From Elephas maximus indicus (Eukaryota > Chordata > Mammalia > Proboscidea > Elephantidae), in the NCBI RefSeq assembly GCF_024166365.1, contig NC_064842.1:13735001-13799000 (forward strand): a DNA stretch of 64,000 nucleotides, given 5' to 3'. The notes under the pieces were generated by a model. It ran no database searches and was not told where the DNA came from. It saw nothing but the letters and a program-made list of their open reading frames with translations. Of this stretch, positions 45,881 to 57,440 are shown in pieces (position 1 is the stretch's first letter; each line of letters starts with the position of its first letter). The position numbers and the translations under genes were made by a program.

Positions 45881-46657
45881 AAAGTTTAGAGGATAACAGA
45901 ACCAGCTTGACAACTCAACTCAGGTGACTCTGTCACTAGAAATGTATTTGTAAAATGTACCCACGGATTTGATGCTAAACAGATTTGTACTAAACAGATC
46001 GTAGACTCTCACCGTCCCTCAACTCCCCTTGCTTGCTTATCTTTCCACCTCTAGAACAGTGGCCGATGGCTACAGCTGCCACATACATGCTGAGAACTCC
46101 CAAATCTACGGCCTCCTCAGACGTCTGAATTCCACTAGCTGCTGGGTACATAGAGCTCATCATCATCCCTCCCGAAATCTGCTCTTGCCTGGTCCATATC
46201 GCTTCTTGCCCGGTCCATATCGCTTCTTGCCCGGTCCATATCGCTTCTTGCCCGGTCCATATCGCTTCTTGCCCGGTACATATCACTTGCCGGGATGATG
46301 TTCAACTTGCAGTGGTTTTGCACAAGTTTTCCCTTCTACCCAGATTCCCCTTCCCCATTTCTGGGCTGGTTAGCTTGTCCCTCAAGGCTCATGCTAGCCT
46401 TCTACCACCCATTTCTACTCCCTAGCAGGTCAGGGGCCTATTTTTGGCACCTCTCAGAACCAGTGGTTACCTCATTCATGGCCCTATCCATACTATTGTG
46501 TAAACATGCACTGTTAATCCCACGTAAGGCTATAATTCCTACAGAGCAGAGATCTTATTTCTCTATTTCCCAAACCTACCAGGGTCAGTGTTTGCTTTGA
46601 AAGAAGTGCTTAATAAATGGAGAGACCGAGAGCTAGTCTTAAACAGGGCATTTGGAT
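45881..46657. other. Intergenic; holds a 21-bp minisatellite
   Basis: No gene is recognised. A short tandem array lies at 46184-46294; the remainder is single-copy-looking. Confidence 0.45.
46184..46294. repeat. 21-bp minisatellite, about five units
   Basis: Units (CTTGCCCGGTCCATATCGCTT type) start at 46184, 46205, 46226, 46247 and 46268, with a partial sixth at 46289. The inner units are identical. Because 21 is divisible by three, repeated heptapeptide open frames appear on both strands, but nothing suggests translation. Confidence 0.93.
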
Positions 46658-46668
46658 AACCTTTAAAT

Positions 46669-47000
46669 GTTAGCAGCCATCAAGTCAACTCACGGGTACC
46701 CCATGCACTGCGGAAAGAAACTGCCTGGCCTTGCGTCATACCTGTGCTCATCTGTGGATCAGAACATAGTGATTCATAGGGTTTCACTGGCTGATTTTCA
46801 GAAGTAGATTACCAGGCCATTTTTTCTAGTCTGTCTTAGTCTGGGAGCTCTGCTGAAACATGTTCAGCATCATAGCAACACGCAATCCTCTGCTGACAGA
46901 CGAGGGTTGGCAGCAAATGAGGTTATGTCGGCTGGGAATCGAATCCAAGTCTTCCACATGGAAGGTGAGAATTCTACCACCAAACCACCAATGCCCCCTC
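46669..47000 (-). mobile_element. Composite SINE: tRNA-Gly head plus RTE body, complete
   Basis: The tRNA-Gly-like head lies at 46995 down to about 46927 (GGCATTGGTGGTTTGGTGG ... GATTCGATTCCCAGCC on the minus strand). The RTE-like body and tail follow. A perfect 11-bp duplication, AACCTTTAAAT, flanks it (46658-46668 and 47001-47011). Confidence 0.9.
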
Positions 47001-47034
47001 AACCTTTAAATAAATGTGGTATATTGAAAATAAT

Positions 47035-47490
47035 GGACTTATTTATTGTGCTTTAGGTGAAAGCTTACAAACCAAGTCAGTCTCTCATACAAAAAGTTAC
47101 ACACACCTTGCTATGTACTCCTAGCTGCTCTCCTCCCAATGAGACGGCACATACCTCCTCTCCACCCTGTATTCCCTGTGTCCATTCAGCCAGCTCCTGT
47201 CCCCCTCTTCCTTCTCACCTCCCCTCTAGACAGGAGCTGCCCACATAGTCTCCAGTGTCTACTTGGGCCAAGAAGCTCACTCCTCACCAGTATCATTATA
47301 TCTATCTTACAGTCCAGTCCAGTCCCTATCTGGAGGGTTGGCTTCAGGAATGGTTCCAGTCTTGGGCTAACAAAGGGTCTGGGGACCATGACCGTTAGGG
47401 TCCCTCCAGTCTCAGACCATTAGGTCTGATCTTTTTTCAAGACTATGAGATCTGCATCCCACTGTTCTGCCCCATCAGGGATTCTCTGTT
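47035..47490 (-). mobile_element. L1 3' UTR, antisense
   Basis: Plus strand opens TTATTGTGCTTTAGGTGAAA and continues as the reverse of the 7-kb L1 3' UTR. Confidence 0.88.
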
Positions 47491-47561
47491 GTGTAATGGA
47501 CATTAACTGAGAATCATTTTTCACCAAGCCTGTACCAGGTGTTTTGCATGTATTGTTTAAA

Positions 47562-47708
47562 GAGCCCTGGTGGTGCAGTAGTTAACACTGCTGTCAACCA
47601 AAAGTCGGCAGTTCGAATCCACCACCTGCTCTTTGGAAACCCTGTGGGGTAGTTCTACTGTGTCACATAGGGTCACTATGAGTCGGAATTGACAGCAATG
47701 GGTTTTAA
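47562..47708 (+). mobile_element. tRNA-derived SINE, short subfamily
   Basis: AGCCCTGGTGGTGCAGTAG head, GGCAGTTCGAATCC box B (consensus form) and an RTE-like tail with a small deletion before GACAGCAATGGG. Confidence 0.9.
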
Positions 47709-47739
47709 CACTTCTATGTTTTAGTACTATTAATATCTT

Positions 47740-47855
47740 CGTTTTGTAGATGAGAAAATGGAGGCTTAGAGAGATTGAGTAACTGGCCAAAGGTCATACT
47801 TAGTAAATTGCAGAGACAAAATCTGAAATTCAGACATACGTGACTCCAGAGTCAA
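47740..47855 (+). mobile_element. MIR SINE relic
   Basis: GATGAGAAAATGGAGGCTTAG, then GAGTAACTGGCCAAAGGTCA, is the MIR core sequence order. Confidence 0.75.
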
Positions 47856-47949
47856 AACTCCACCACTAGCTTCACTGCTTCACATGGCTTGTCTAATGAA
47901 CCCGGCCCTGGAACACGAACAGGAAAGAATCTTGATCAAAATGTTCAGT

Positions 47950-48800
47950 AACGGTGGCAGGGCATTTAGGTGGTTTCCAACTTTTGGCTGTTGTGAATAG
48001 TGCTGCAGTGAACATTGGTGTAGAAGTCTCTGAGTCTCTACTTCGAAGTCTTTTGGGTACATACCTACGAGTGGAATTGCTAGGTCATATGGTATTTCTA
48101 TTTTTAGTTTTTTTGAGGACTTCCCACACTGTTTGCCATAACGGCTCTACCATTTTGCATTCCCACCAGCAATGGGTAAGGGTTCCAATTTTCCCACATC
48201 TTCGCCAACATTTGTTATTTTCTGTGCTTTTTTTTTTTTTTTTTTAAATCTTAGCCATCCTAAACCAAAAACCAAACCCCTTGCTGTCGAGAGTAGATTC
48301 CGACTCATAAATGAAGCGACTAGCCATCCTAGTAGAAGTGAAATGTATCTCATTGTGGTTTTGTTTTGCATCTCTCTGAATATCTTTTCATGTGTTTGGT
48401 GGCCATTTGAATGTCCTCTTTGTTGAAATGTTTACTCAAGTCCTTTGTTCATTTTATGATTGAGTTGTTTTTTTGTTGTTAAATTGTCGAAGTCTTATAT
48501 ATATTTTGGTTATTAGGTTCTTGTCAGATACATGGTTTCTGAAGATATTCTTCTAGTCAGTTGCTTGTCTTTTCACTTTTTTGGTAAAGCCTTCTGATGA
48601 ACAAATTTTTAAAAAATTTTTATGAGGTCCCATTTATTTTATCTTTTGCTGTTTGTACTTTTCCTATTATATTAGATAATCCATTGTTGAAAGCTAGGCC
48701 CTAAAAATGTTATGGTTTCGGTTTGCACATTTAGGTCTTTCAGCCTTTTAAGTCTTAACAATTTAAAATTCTTATATGAAACATTCATGTTTAAATCTAT
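47950..48800 (-). mobile_element. Old antisense L1 with a truncated SINE inside
   Basis: Reverse L1 ORF2/3' junction sequence (GGTTTCCAACTTTTGGCTG, GGAATTGCTAGGTCATATGG). It is interrupted at 48263-48320. Confidence 0.8.
48263..48320 (-). mobile_element. 58-bp SINE stub with perfect TSD
   Basis: Only the tail of the SINE (CCTTGCTGTCGAGAGTAGAT) plus a CAAAAACCAAA spacer was inserted. TAGCCATCCTA is duplicated at 48252-48262 and 48321-48331. It is a clear case of extreme 5' truncation. Confidence 0.88.
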
Positions 48801-48850
48801 AGCAAAAATGCATTTATTTATTATTCATTTGTGTATTCACTTATTCTACA

Positions 48851-49228
48851 CCGGGGCAGATTATCCAATAAGCAAGGTAAGCACAAGCTTACTTGTGCTT
48901 ACATGATAATCTGTAGTAAATAATTTCAATGTGAAATTGTTACTCATTCCTTCCTAATCTGTAGTAAAATCGTTCACTACAGGTTAGTAAGGAAGCACCA
49001 GTAAACCCTTGCTTACTGGGTCACCTGCCCAGTCAGGGATTATAAATTTGAAAAGAGGCTTTAATTTGTAGGAAAGTGCCGTGGGGTTGGGAGAGAGACA
49101 GATTTCAGCCATACCTAGAAGCAGAATCTTTGATGTGGTGAGAAAACCTGAAATTGTGTTCACTACTGATGTTCTGGTAAGCAGTGTAAGCACCATGCTT
49201 ACCTTGCTTATTGGATCATCCACCCCTA
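48851..49228. mobile_element. hAT-like MITE (non-autonomous DNA transposon)
   Basis: The ends are inverted repeats of about 40 bp. The left end CCGGGGCAGATTATCCAATA and the inverse of the right end TAGGGGTGGATGATCCAATA both continue into AGCAAGGTAAGCA. The flanks, ATTCTACA (48843-48850) and ATTCTGCA (49229-49236), make an 8-bp duplication, as hAT elements do. The 378-bp interior has no transposase. Confidence 0.8.
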
Positions 49229-49469
49229 ATTCTGCAGGTACTTTAGAGGACACAAAGACAAATCCTGGTCCCAAATTAAGGAGCTCGTGCTCTACAGCTG
49301 AGAGATGCACATTAAATTAGAATTCAGTAATTAAAGAAAGGGCTTAACACATGAGGCAGAGGAGCTGAAGGTTGTGGCTGGGACTGAGTGCAGTCCTCGC
49401 AGCAGTTAGCTCTGATCAAGTGTCAGCCTCTGCCAGGCTGTGCCTGCAGGTTAGCGTTTTAAGCCTTGT

Positions 49470-49612
49470 TAGCCTTGTGAGGGGGGATTATCCTCCACAT
49501 CTGTCACATGAACAAACTGAGGCTCAGAGATGAAGTAATCGACCTAAAGGTCACACACCTGGTGAGCAGCAGCACCCACACCTGAGCCCAGGTGTGTCAG
49601 AGCCTACGCTCT
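49470..49612 (+). mobile_element. MIR SINE relic
   Basis: AAACTGAGGCTCAGAGATGA, AAAGGTCACACACCTGGTGA and GAGCCCAGGTGTGTCAGAGC follow the MIR consensus order. Confidence 0.8.
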
Positions 49613-50990
49613 CGCTGCTGTTTTCCCTTGCCCCGCTCTTGGAAGCTCTGTTTGGACAAGGAATGTGTTGTTTCTTGTCAGGTCAGGAAATTTGTCCAGG
49701 AAGTCTTAGTCACTTGGAATGAAGCAAGGAGAGTCTGATGACCTAGGGCTAGGAAGGTCCTGACAAAGCTATGCCCCCAGAAACCCGAGCACAATAAACT
49801 CTGAAGACCCTCTCAGTATACTGGGCTCTGAGACAGAGGACCAGGATGACTGGGGCACCTAGCAAAGGAGGCTGAGAGGACAAAGAACAGAGAGAGCTTG
49901 AAAGCAGAGGCTTGAGGACATGGTCAGAGCTGGAGCTCTGCAGTGGATGTGGGTGATGTCTGTGGAGGGCGTGAACAAAGAGGGTGTTGTCACAGCCCCG
50001 TGTTGGGAAGGGAGGGTCCCACTTTGGGAAGAGGAGCAGGATTTGCCAACAGATGCAAGTGCAGGTCACATCATGCAGGTATTTTTTTCCCTTGGAAATT
50101 TAATGACATGGTAGAGGAGAAAAAATGGGGAGCGTCATCTACAAAAGAGCAGCTTCGTGCCCCCAAGTTTAATCCCAATCGGCAGGGTGGCTCATGAAGC
50201 TAATAACTGGACCCGGCTGAAGGAGGATGGAGCTCTGGCAGCACATAGTTCCAGGTGCTGACTAGTTCATGCCTCACTGCTGTTCAGAAGGGAGTTCACA
50301 TCACAGGCTTGTGTGAATTGGGACACAAGACCAGAAGCAAGGGGTCAGGAACCATGTCCTGGGGGTCCTCTCTAACGGGATGCATGGGAGAATATGTGGA
50401 GACGGTGCCCCTTCTTGGGCTGAGGACACACACCGAGAATTTTCTTCCTGTGGTAGAACCCAAAGAAATAAAAGTAGCTTTTTCCGTAGAATCATGAGAA
50501 GATTACAAGGCACACATTCCTGTATTTGTGATTCTCAGGAAGGAACAGAATAGATGCTTTGTAAGAAGGACTGGAGGACTGAAATTGCTCTCAGTGTTGG
50601 GTTGTGAATCCTTGTAGATCAGGAATTTTCTAAGCCAAGGGTTTCTAAGCCAAGGAGAGCCTCGGTGATCTCCCAACCCTGTTAGAGTTTTATTACTAAA
50701 GGTTGCTCTAACAGGCCTTTGATAAGGTTCTAATAAGATCCAGAGTGACCTTGCACTTGGCAAAAAGGGGAAAAGACAGTCATTTGCCCAGCAGTAGTTT
50801 GAGCCTCAAATTTCCCTCCCACTTAGTAGCACCAGTGCTTTTTGGCACAAAAGAGTATCTCCTTCCCTTCCTACCTGAACTGAAATCTCTCCTCTCAGCC
50901 ATAAACACAATCTAGAAATCTGCATTTCCCCTCTAGGCTGGGCCTTAAATACCTAGAGGGGGCTCTTTTTATTGTCTTTAGTAAAAGCAC
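49613..50990. other. Intergenic, single-copy-looking
   Basis: No repeat family or coding exon is recognised. Composition is more GC-balanced than the L1-rich parts. Confidence 0.45.
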
Positions 50991-51140
50991 TTTAATATCA
51001 CTTTTTAAAAAATTGTCATAAATATATATGTAACAAGACATTTGCCATTTCAACAATCTTCCCATGTATAATTTAGTAGCATTAATTGTGTTCATCATAT
51101 TGTGTAAGCATCCCAAATTTTTCCACCACCCTTAACAGAA

Positions 51141-51316
51141 TCTCGGAGCCCTGGTAGAACAGTGATTAAGAGCTTGGCTGCTAACCAAAAGGTAAGCAGT
51201 TTGAATCCACCAGCTGCTCCTTGGAAACCCTATGGGGCAGTTCTACTCTGTCCTATAGGGTCGCTGTGAGTCAGAATCAACTCAACACCAATGGGTTTTT
51301 TTTTTTTTTTTTTGGT
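51141..51316 (+). mobile_element. tRNA-derived SINE with 9-bp TSD
   Basis: Complete short form ending in a 22-T run. TTAACAGAA is duplicated at 51132-51140 and 51317-51325. Confidence 0.9.
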
Positions 51317-51365
51317 TTAACAGAAGCTCTGAGTCCCCAAGCAAGGAGTACCCGTCTCTGTACTC

Positions 51366-51548
51366 AAAGCCCATTGCCTTCATAGCAACCTTGTAGGACA
51401 GAGTAGAGCTGCTCCATGGGGTTTCCAAGGCTGTGATCTTTATGGAAGCAGACTGACACATCTTTCTCCAGCAGAGTGGCTGTTGGATTCGAATAGCCAA
51501 CCTTTAGGTTAGCAGCCAAGTGCTTCACCACTGAACCACTAGGCCTGC
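51366..51548 (-). mobile_element. tRNA-derived SINE, long subfamily
   Basis: Reverse long-form copy containing GGAAGCAGACTGACACATC. The tail is truncated (CCATTGCCTTCATAGCAACC). Confidence 0.85.
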
Positions 51549-51960
51549 CCCGGTAGCCACTAATAAACTTTGATCTCTATGCATCTGCCTATTCTAGACC
51601 TTTTAATATAGATGGAATCATATAATATTTTTCCTTTTGTGACTGACTTCTTTCAGCATGTTTTCCAGATTTATCCATGTGGTAGCATCCATTAGAACTT
51701 CCTGTTACAGCTGAGTCATATTCCATTGTATGTGTGTACCACATTGTGTGTATCCACTCATCTGCTGATGGACATTTAGACTTTCCACCGTTTGGCTACT
51801 GTCAGTAGTGCTGCAATGAACACTGGTGTACAAGTACCTGTTTCTGTTCCTGCTTACAGTTCCCTTGGGCATATATCTAGGAGCAGAATCGCTGGGTCAC
51901 ACGGTAGGTAATTCTATGTTTAACTTTTTGAGGAACCACCATCTCTCCATTTCCTGAAGG

Positions 51961-53444
51961 GTGTCTGCTTCTGAGCGAACAATACAAAGGCCGCGAAGCC
52001 CAGCTTCAGAGCTATGTGTGGCCACTTCACTCTGACCGCATAAACGGAACCTGGAAGGCCTCCTCTATGGGCCGAGTTCTTTCAGGGTTCAGGCTGCATC
52101 CACACTCTGCCTCGGACTGGGATCGCCACGGTACAGCACACTGTGCGGGGTTTTCTTGCCTCTTTCTTTTCAAAGGGGGTCTACTCTAGACCTCATTGGG
52201 GGGCGTTTCCCTGTCAGAAGCCTGAGGAAAGCTCTCCCGTTGATGTGCTTTCTTTTCACAAAGCCACCATCATCAATGAATCTGGTCGCTCACCTCACTG
52301 CACCTGACTTTGAGGTCTCTCTTAGGGTTCGTAAGAACAACTGTGCAGATTCTAGCTGAAATTCTGCCACCACTTGATTTTGTAAAAGCATTTATTTTTT
52401 TCATCTGCTACGTTCTCAAATAATAGAGAAATAAAAGGAGCAGGAGAATCTCACCAAAAAATTCACCAGGCTGAATGACAAACTCAGCAAATGCTAGGGT
52501 TTTTTTTTTTTTTTTTTTTCCCCTAAGCTTTCCCTTCACTGCTGTCCCTGCCTCTGCCATTTTGCTATGTGAGTGGGTACACTCTCCCCTAACAGCACAC
52601 ATTCTCTGGTCAGCTTAAGCCTTGCTCCTGTCCCTACCCCAGCCCCAGGGGTATCAGATAATTGCCCTCAGCAGATCTAAAGCCCTTGGACTAAAGCCCT
52701 TTGTTTCCACTGAGGGAGAGGCTGGGGCAGAGGGAAGGGCTAAAGTAAAATCTGGAACACTTTCTTGGTCCTTCGGGATGCAAGTTGGCTTTCAAATGAC
52801 TGACCTAGAATCCCCAGTACAGTATGCTGTGTGCGAGAAGCCACCCCATTCCACCATGTCCCTGGCGCAGCGGTGAGGTAACTTGTCTCAGGTGAGCTGG
52901 TCAGTCACCGAGTAGTGGTAGAACAAGAACTCAGGTTGAACAAGCTTCGTTCTGAGCCCAAGCCCTTGCAACCAGACACCTCCCTTCAATTACCTATTGG
53001 TGGAGGACCTCTGGGTATTCACATAGGAAACTAGGGTGGAATCATGGAGTCCGTGAACCCTCCCCCACAGAGGACTGTGACCAGGAGGGTATTCTGTCAC
53101 CCCATCCACTCAGAGTCCTCTCCCCACATTCCTGGGAGAAATCCCTCATGACACAATGAATTGTTTTCTGCAACCATCTGACTCCGAGGCTGCACTGCTA
53201 GGGAAGAAGTGAAACATTGCTCCAGATTCCTTTGAACCTGGCTGGCTGAGGGTTGCCTTGGCTCTATAAAAGTCTGCTGAGTAAATTAATAACCCAAACG
53301 AGGGTGTAGGGAGAACTTTAACTTAGCTCACAGAATTATATGTTAAGAAGCCGAACAATTTTCAAAGACTAATGAACCATGTACAACAAAGAGCCTGCGT
53401 AATATCACAGGATCACAGTCGGTCAGCACGTTGGGGGGCTGATG
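51961..53444. other. Intergenic; weak MIR relic near 52.9 kb
   Basis: 52860-52960 (GTGAGGTAACTTGTCTCAGG) may be a MIR. A 20-T run lies near 52501. No coding exon is visible. Confidence 0.4.
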
Positions 53445-53605
53445 ACATTGATGGGGCTCCTACCATGTGCCAGATGCTGTGCTAGTCTCTTTATGAACTG
53501 TTTAAGCTCACGCTGGTACTATCCTCATTGTGCAGCCAAGGAAACAGACTGATAAAGAATAACTTGTCTAAAGTCACATGGCCACAAATCCAAACCAGTC
53601 TCTGA
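53445..53605 (+). mobile_element. MIR SINE relic
   Basis: CTACCATGTGCCAGATGCTG and CAAGGAAACAGACTGATAAA, then AACTTGTCTAAAGTCACATG: MIR core order, about 150 bp. Confidence 0.8.
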
Positions 53606-53825
53606 ATTCGAAGTCCATGAAATTTGCATTTCTTCAAAAGGATCTTACAGGGAACGTTTTTCTCTAATTCAGAGTCCTCTTCCTTATTAGTCTAACACAT
53701 GAGGTTTTTCTAAAGATAATATTAATCTCACCACTCCCATGACATCGGGCAGCAGGCGGAGCCATGGCTCTCAGCAAAGGTGGAAGCGTGGGATGGGGTG
53801 TGTAGTTACAAACTACAACCAGAAC
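53606..53825. other. Short spacer, nothing recognised
   Basis: No element or exon identified. Confidence 0.4.
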
Positions 53826-54091
53826 ACTCCTTAGACAGGAGGATGGCAAGACTTCGGCTTGCTTACTTTGGACATACCATCAGGAAAGGCCAATAGCTAG
53901 AAAAAGGCATCGCGTTTGGTAGAGGGTCAGAGAAACCCTCAGTGAGATGGATAGACAGTATAATAGCTACAAGAACGAACTCAAACATATCAAAGCTGGT
54001 GAAGATGGTGCAGGATGAAGCAACATTTCATTCTATTATATGTAAGGTCGACATGAATCGGAGCCAACTCAACGGCAACTAACAGCAAGCC
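53826..54091 (+). mobile_element. RTE LINE 3' end
   Basis: Parallel to the RTE at 23.26-23.52 kb: GACTTCGGCTTGCTTACTTT, GTTTGGTAGAGGGTCAGAG, then tail GGTCGACATGAATCGGAGCC and AACGGCAACTAACAGCAAG. Diverged; probably an older subfamily. Confidence 0.85.
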
Positions 54092-54478
54092 TGTAAATCT
54101 TTCCAGCTCTTTCCACACTCTCGACTGCCAGGATAGTGTTAGATGGAAGTCAGAGCAGGTCCCTGTGGCCTGGAACTCCCATTTAACCAAACATTTTAAA
54201 AAGCTGGGTCAGAAGGTGTGGTTTTCCAAACAAAACCACTCTACAAAGTCTAGCTTAGGTAATTTAGTTGCCATTCCGGGAAAAGCAGGCAGAACTCAAA
54301 GTGGTCTAGGACCCAGTTTGTCAACAAGAAAAGAACCTGGACATCTGGGTGTTGTGAACTCCTCAGATCACCTCCTTATCCTCAGGCCAGGAGGATGAGT
54401 AGCAGCTTTTTTTTTTTCCTTAAGTCTAGTAAAAAAAAAAAGTAAAATACAGATAACAAAAAGTTTGCTATTTTAAGA
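54092..54478. other. Intergenic spacer
   Basis: No element recognised. The last bases (from about 54461) hold the left target-site copy of the L1 that follows. Confidence 0.4.
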
Positions 54479-55263
54479 CACATATAAACACCCTGAGAGA
54501 CCGAGTTAACTGGGCTGAGGGCTGGGGACCATGGTCTCAGGGGACATCTAGCTCAATTGGCATAACATAGTTTATAAAGAAAATGTTCTACATCTTACTT
54601 TCGTGAGTAGCATCTGGGGTCTTAAAAGCTCGTGAGCAGCCATCTAAGATCTATCCACTGGTTCCACCCGGTCTGGAGCAAGGGAGAATGAAGAAAACCA
54701 TAGACAAAAGGGAAAGATTAGTCCATAGGACTAAAGGACCACAACTACCACAGCCTCCACCAGACTGAGCCCAGTATAACTAGATGGTGCCGGCTACCAC
54801 TACGGACTGCTCTGACAGGTATCACAATAGGGGGTCCCGGACAGAGCTGGAGAAAAATGTAGAACAAAATTCTAACTCACACACACAAAAAAAAGACCAG
54901 ACTTACTAGTCTGACACAGACTGGAGAAGCCCTGAGAGTATGGCCTCTGGATATCCTTTTAACTCAGTACTGAAGTCATTCCTGAGGTTCCCCCTCAGCC
55001 AAAGATTAGATGGGCTATAAAACAAACAATAACACATGCAGTTTAACCAGGTATACAAGACTAAAAGGGCACACCAGCCCAGGGGCAAGGACGAGAAGGC
55101 AGGTGGGGGCAGGAAAGCTGGACAAATGCAAATGGAGAACCCAAGATCCAGAAGAGGAGAATGTGGACTTGTTGCGGGGTCACAGAACAATATGTGTATT
55201 GATTGTTTAATGAGAAACTAATTTGCTCTGTAAACCTCTACCTAAAGCACAATAAAAAAAAAA
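54479..55263 (+). mobile_element. 5'-truncated L1 3' UTR with TSD
   Basis: GGGGACCATGGTCTCAGGGG ... AAGCACAATAAAAAA. AAGTTTGCTATTTTAA is present before (about 54461-54476) and after (about 55265-55280). Confidence 0.88.
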
Positions 55264-55286
55264 AAAGTTTGCTATTTTAACAATTT

Positions 55287-55497
55287 TTTTTATTGTGCTT
55301 TAAGGGAAAAGTTACAGCTCAAGTTAGTTTCTCATACAAAAATTTACACACACATACATTGTTATGTGACCCTAGTTGCTCTCCCTATAATGTGACAGCA
55401 CACTCCTCCTTTCCACCCTGGATTTCCCGTGTCCAGTCAACCAGATCCTGTCCCTTTCTGCCTTCTCAACTCACCTCTGGGCAGGAGCTGCCCGAAC
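55287..55497 (-). mobile_element. Short antisense L1 3' end
   Basis: TTATTGTGCTTTAAGGGAAAAG is followed by the reverse L1 3' UTR to CAGGAGCTGCCCGAAC. It faces the preceding plus-strand L1 tail to tail. Confidence 0.85.
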
Positions 55498-55548
55498 GAT
55501 TTTTAAATGTAGAATTCAGTGATACTATTTAATAGCCCAAAAGAACAG

Positions 55549-55738
55549 TTGCCATTCAGTAGACTCCAACTCATGGCAACCCTATGTGTGTCAGAGTAGA
55601 GCTGTGTTCTGTAGAGTTTTCAATGGCTGATTTTTCAGAAGTAGACGGCCACACCTTTCTTCCAAGTCACATCTCAAACCTCCAACCTTTCAGTTAGCAG
55701 CTAAGCATGTTAACCGTTTGCACCACCCAGGGACTCTG
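55549..55738 (-). mobile_element. tRNA-derived SINE, second subfamily
   Basis: Reverse copy: TTGCCATTCAGTAGACTCCA tail, TTTCAATGGCTGATTTTTCA middle and a head ending CACCACCCAGGGACTC. Matches the 59228 copy. Confidence 0.88.
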
Positions 55739-56713
55739 ACGTTAATTTCACAGCTATTTAATAAACCTCAGCTGTAAACTCAGCCACAGAGCACCCATCT
55801 GTGAGGGGGACCCTGGGACAGAATTCCAGCTGAGTCACCAGTGTTCTGTGGTATGTGGAGGAAGCCACGTATCTCTAGGCACCTCAGACCAACCAGGGGG
55901 AAGAAAAACAGGATCTCATTGCCTTCGTGACTGCAGCAAATTAATTCTCTAAGCTGGTTTCTTTATCAATCACCCCCCCAGGGCTGTTGGGATGGTTCGT
56001 TCAGGTCATGTATTAAAGGCATGTCACTGCAGGCATTGGCTGTCATGGCTATTATTAACCACTAGTAACATCACAGTGTTAGGTTAGCATCCATCATTCA
56101 GGACAGTGCCAGGGGCAAGAGGGTAGCTCAAACCACAGCAGTGTCCTGTTTGCTGCCAAACCTGCTGTCTCGGTACTTTTTTTTTTTTTTTTAAATCAGC
56201 AAAATCTTTAACTTTGCATGTAAATACACACAACAAATACACAAAGGCCTGTTTCACACTGCAGAGACAGAGGCAAGTATCTGTCCTAGGTGGAGTCACA
56301 CACTCCACAGCCTGGGGTTTGGGTAATTTTCTACCCCCTGACTCACTCTCCGTTCGAAGCTGGAGAGACCAGTGGAAAGGCTGCTCAACTTGCCTAAGGG
56401 GGGCTGGCAAGGTTCGTGTGTGCTTCTCTCTGGGGCCCTGGCTCTGCCATCAGTCAGCACCGACCACACCCTATCAGTGGGCTCCATCACGGGGGCTCCC
56501 TGCCTGAGGTTTGGCAACCCAAGTTGTGCTTCCAAGATTAGCCAACACTTACGAGACAGTAGAGCTGGGTTCTGGTAATTCCTATATCTATGCATTTGGC
56601 GTAGCTCATGTCTAGATGATTTGTTTTTTTAACTTACTAAACTGAATAGATACTTATCCTAGCACTAGAATGGCCTCATTTAAATTGGGTTTTCAAAACT
56701 TAACTTCTCAGTG
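55739..56713. other. Intergenic, nothing recognised
   Basis: A T-run near 56177 may mark a retroposed tail on the minus strand, but no family or duplication was identified. Confidence 0.4.
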
Positions 56714-56795
56714 AGTGTGTGTGGTGTGTGTGTAAATGTGGTGTGTGTATATGGTCTGTGTGTGTGAGTGTGTGTGAATGTGTGTGTGTGTGATG
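56714..56795. repeat. Imperfect GT microsatellite
   Basis: Mostly GT dinucleotides broken by AAAT, ATAT and similar interruptions. Confidence 0.9.
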
Positions 56796-56884
56796 GTGAG
56801 ATGAGAAGGACTGAAGGGAGAGATGCCCCCATCCTTCCCTCCTGCGGCCCCCCCACACGATTCACACATCCACTCTCACACACT

Positions 56885-57115
56885 AAACTGTAAGGCCCTA
56901 TATGATCTGGCTCCTGCTTGCCTGGTCCACTCGCTGGCACTCACTAGCAGAGTTCTGGCCACAAGGAGCTTCTTTCTGTTCCACGTGTACCAAAATGGCC
57001 CTGCTTGAGGACCCCTGCTGTCCCAAGGCCTTGGCACAAGCCCTCCCTCTCAGCACTCAGTGCTCACCTCATACCTTCTCTTCAAAGAAGCCTTTCCTTT
57101 CACCTGCCTGATTTT
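56885..57115 (+). mobile_element. L2 LINE 3' relic
   Basis: AAGGCCCTATATGATCTGGC, GGCCTTGGCACAAGCCCTCC and CTTCAAAGAAGCCTTTCC follow the L2 3' end order known from other mammals. Confidence 0.75.
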
Positions 57116-57231
57116 GAGTTTTGCCAAAAACAGGCCCTGAAGCAAGAATGTTGGTACAAACAGCTTATTTGGAAGGTGATCCCAGGGTGTCTTAGTTTCC
57201 TAGTGTTGCCACAACACAAATACCACAAGTA

Positions 57232-57440
57232 AAAAACCAAAAAAACAAATCCATCTCCATCAAGTCGATTCTGACTCATAACGACCCCTGTAGGACAGAG
57301 TAGAGCTGCTCCATAGGGCTTCCAAGGCTGAAATCTTTACAGAAGCAGACTGCCACATCTATCTCCTGAGGAACACCTGGTGGGCTTGAATCACAGACCT
57401 TTTGCTTAGCAGCCAAGCACTTAACCACTGTGCCACCAAT
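57232..57440 (-). mobile_element. SINE, long subfamily, inside LTR
   Basis: Reverse long-form copy. The LTR bases ATACCACAAGTA before it recur as ATACCAAAAGTA after it, a 12-bp duplication with one change. Confidence 0.9.

Larger units (their letters stand above)
50991..51960 (-). mobile_element. Antisense old L1 3' region, broken by two SINEs
   Basis: Pieces at 50991-51140, 51317-51365 and 51549-51960 belong to one L1 3' region in reverse (CATGTATAATTTAGTAGCAT; CAGCTGAGTCATATTCCATT). Two SINEs in opposite orientations interrupt it. Confidence 0.7.

Noticed and set aside
46184-46294. CRISPR-like array
   Set aside because: Units are directly adjacent with no unique spacers, and the genome is mammalian.
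46135-46323. Repetitive protein with MDRARSD heptapeptides
   Set aside because: It is a by-product of a 21-bp tandem repeat. There is no start context, signal or homology, and the opposite strand is also open.
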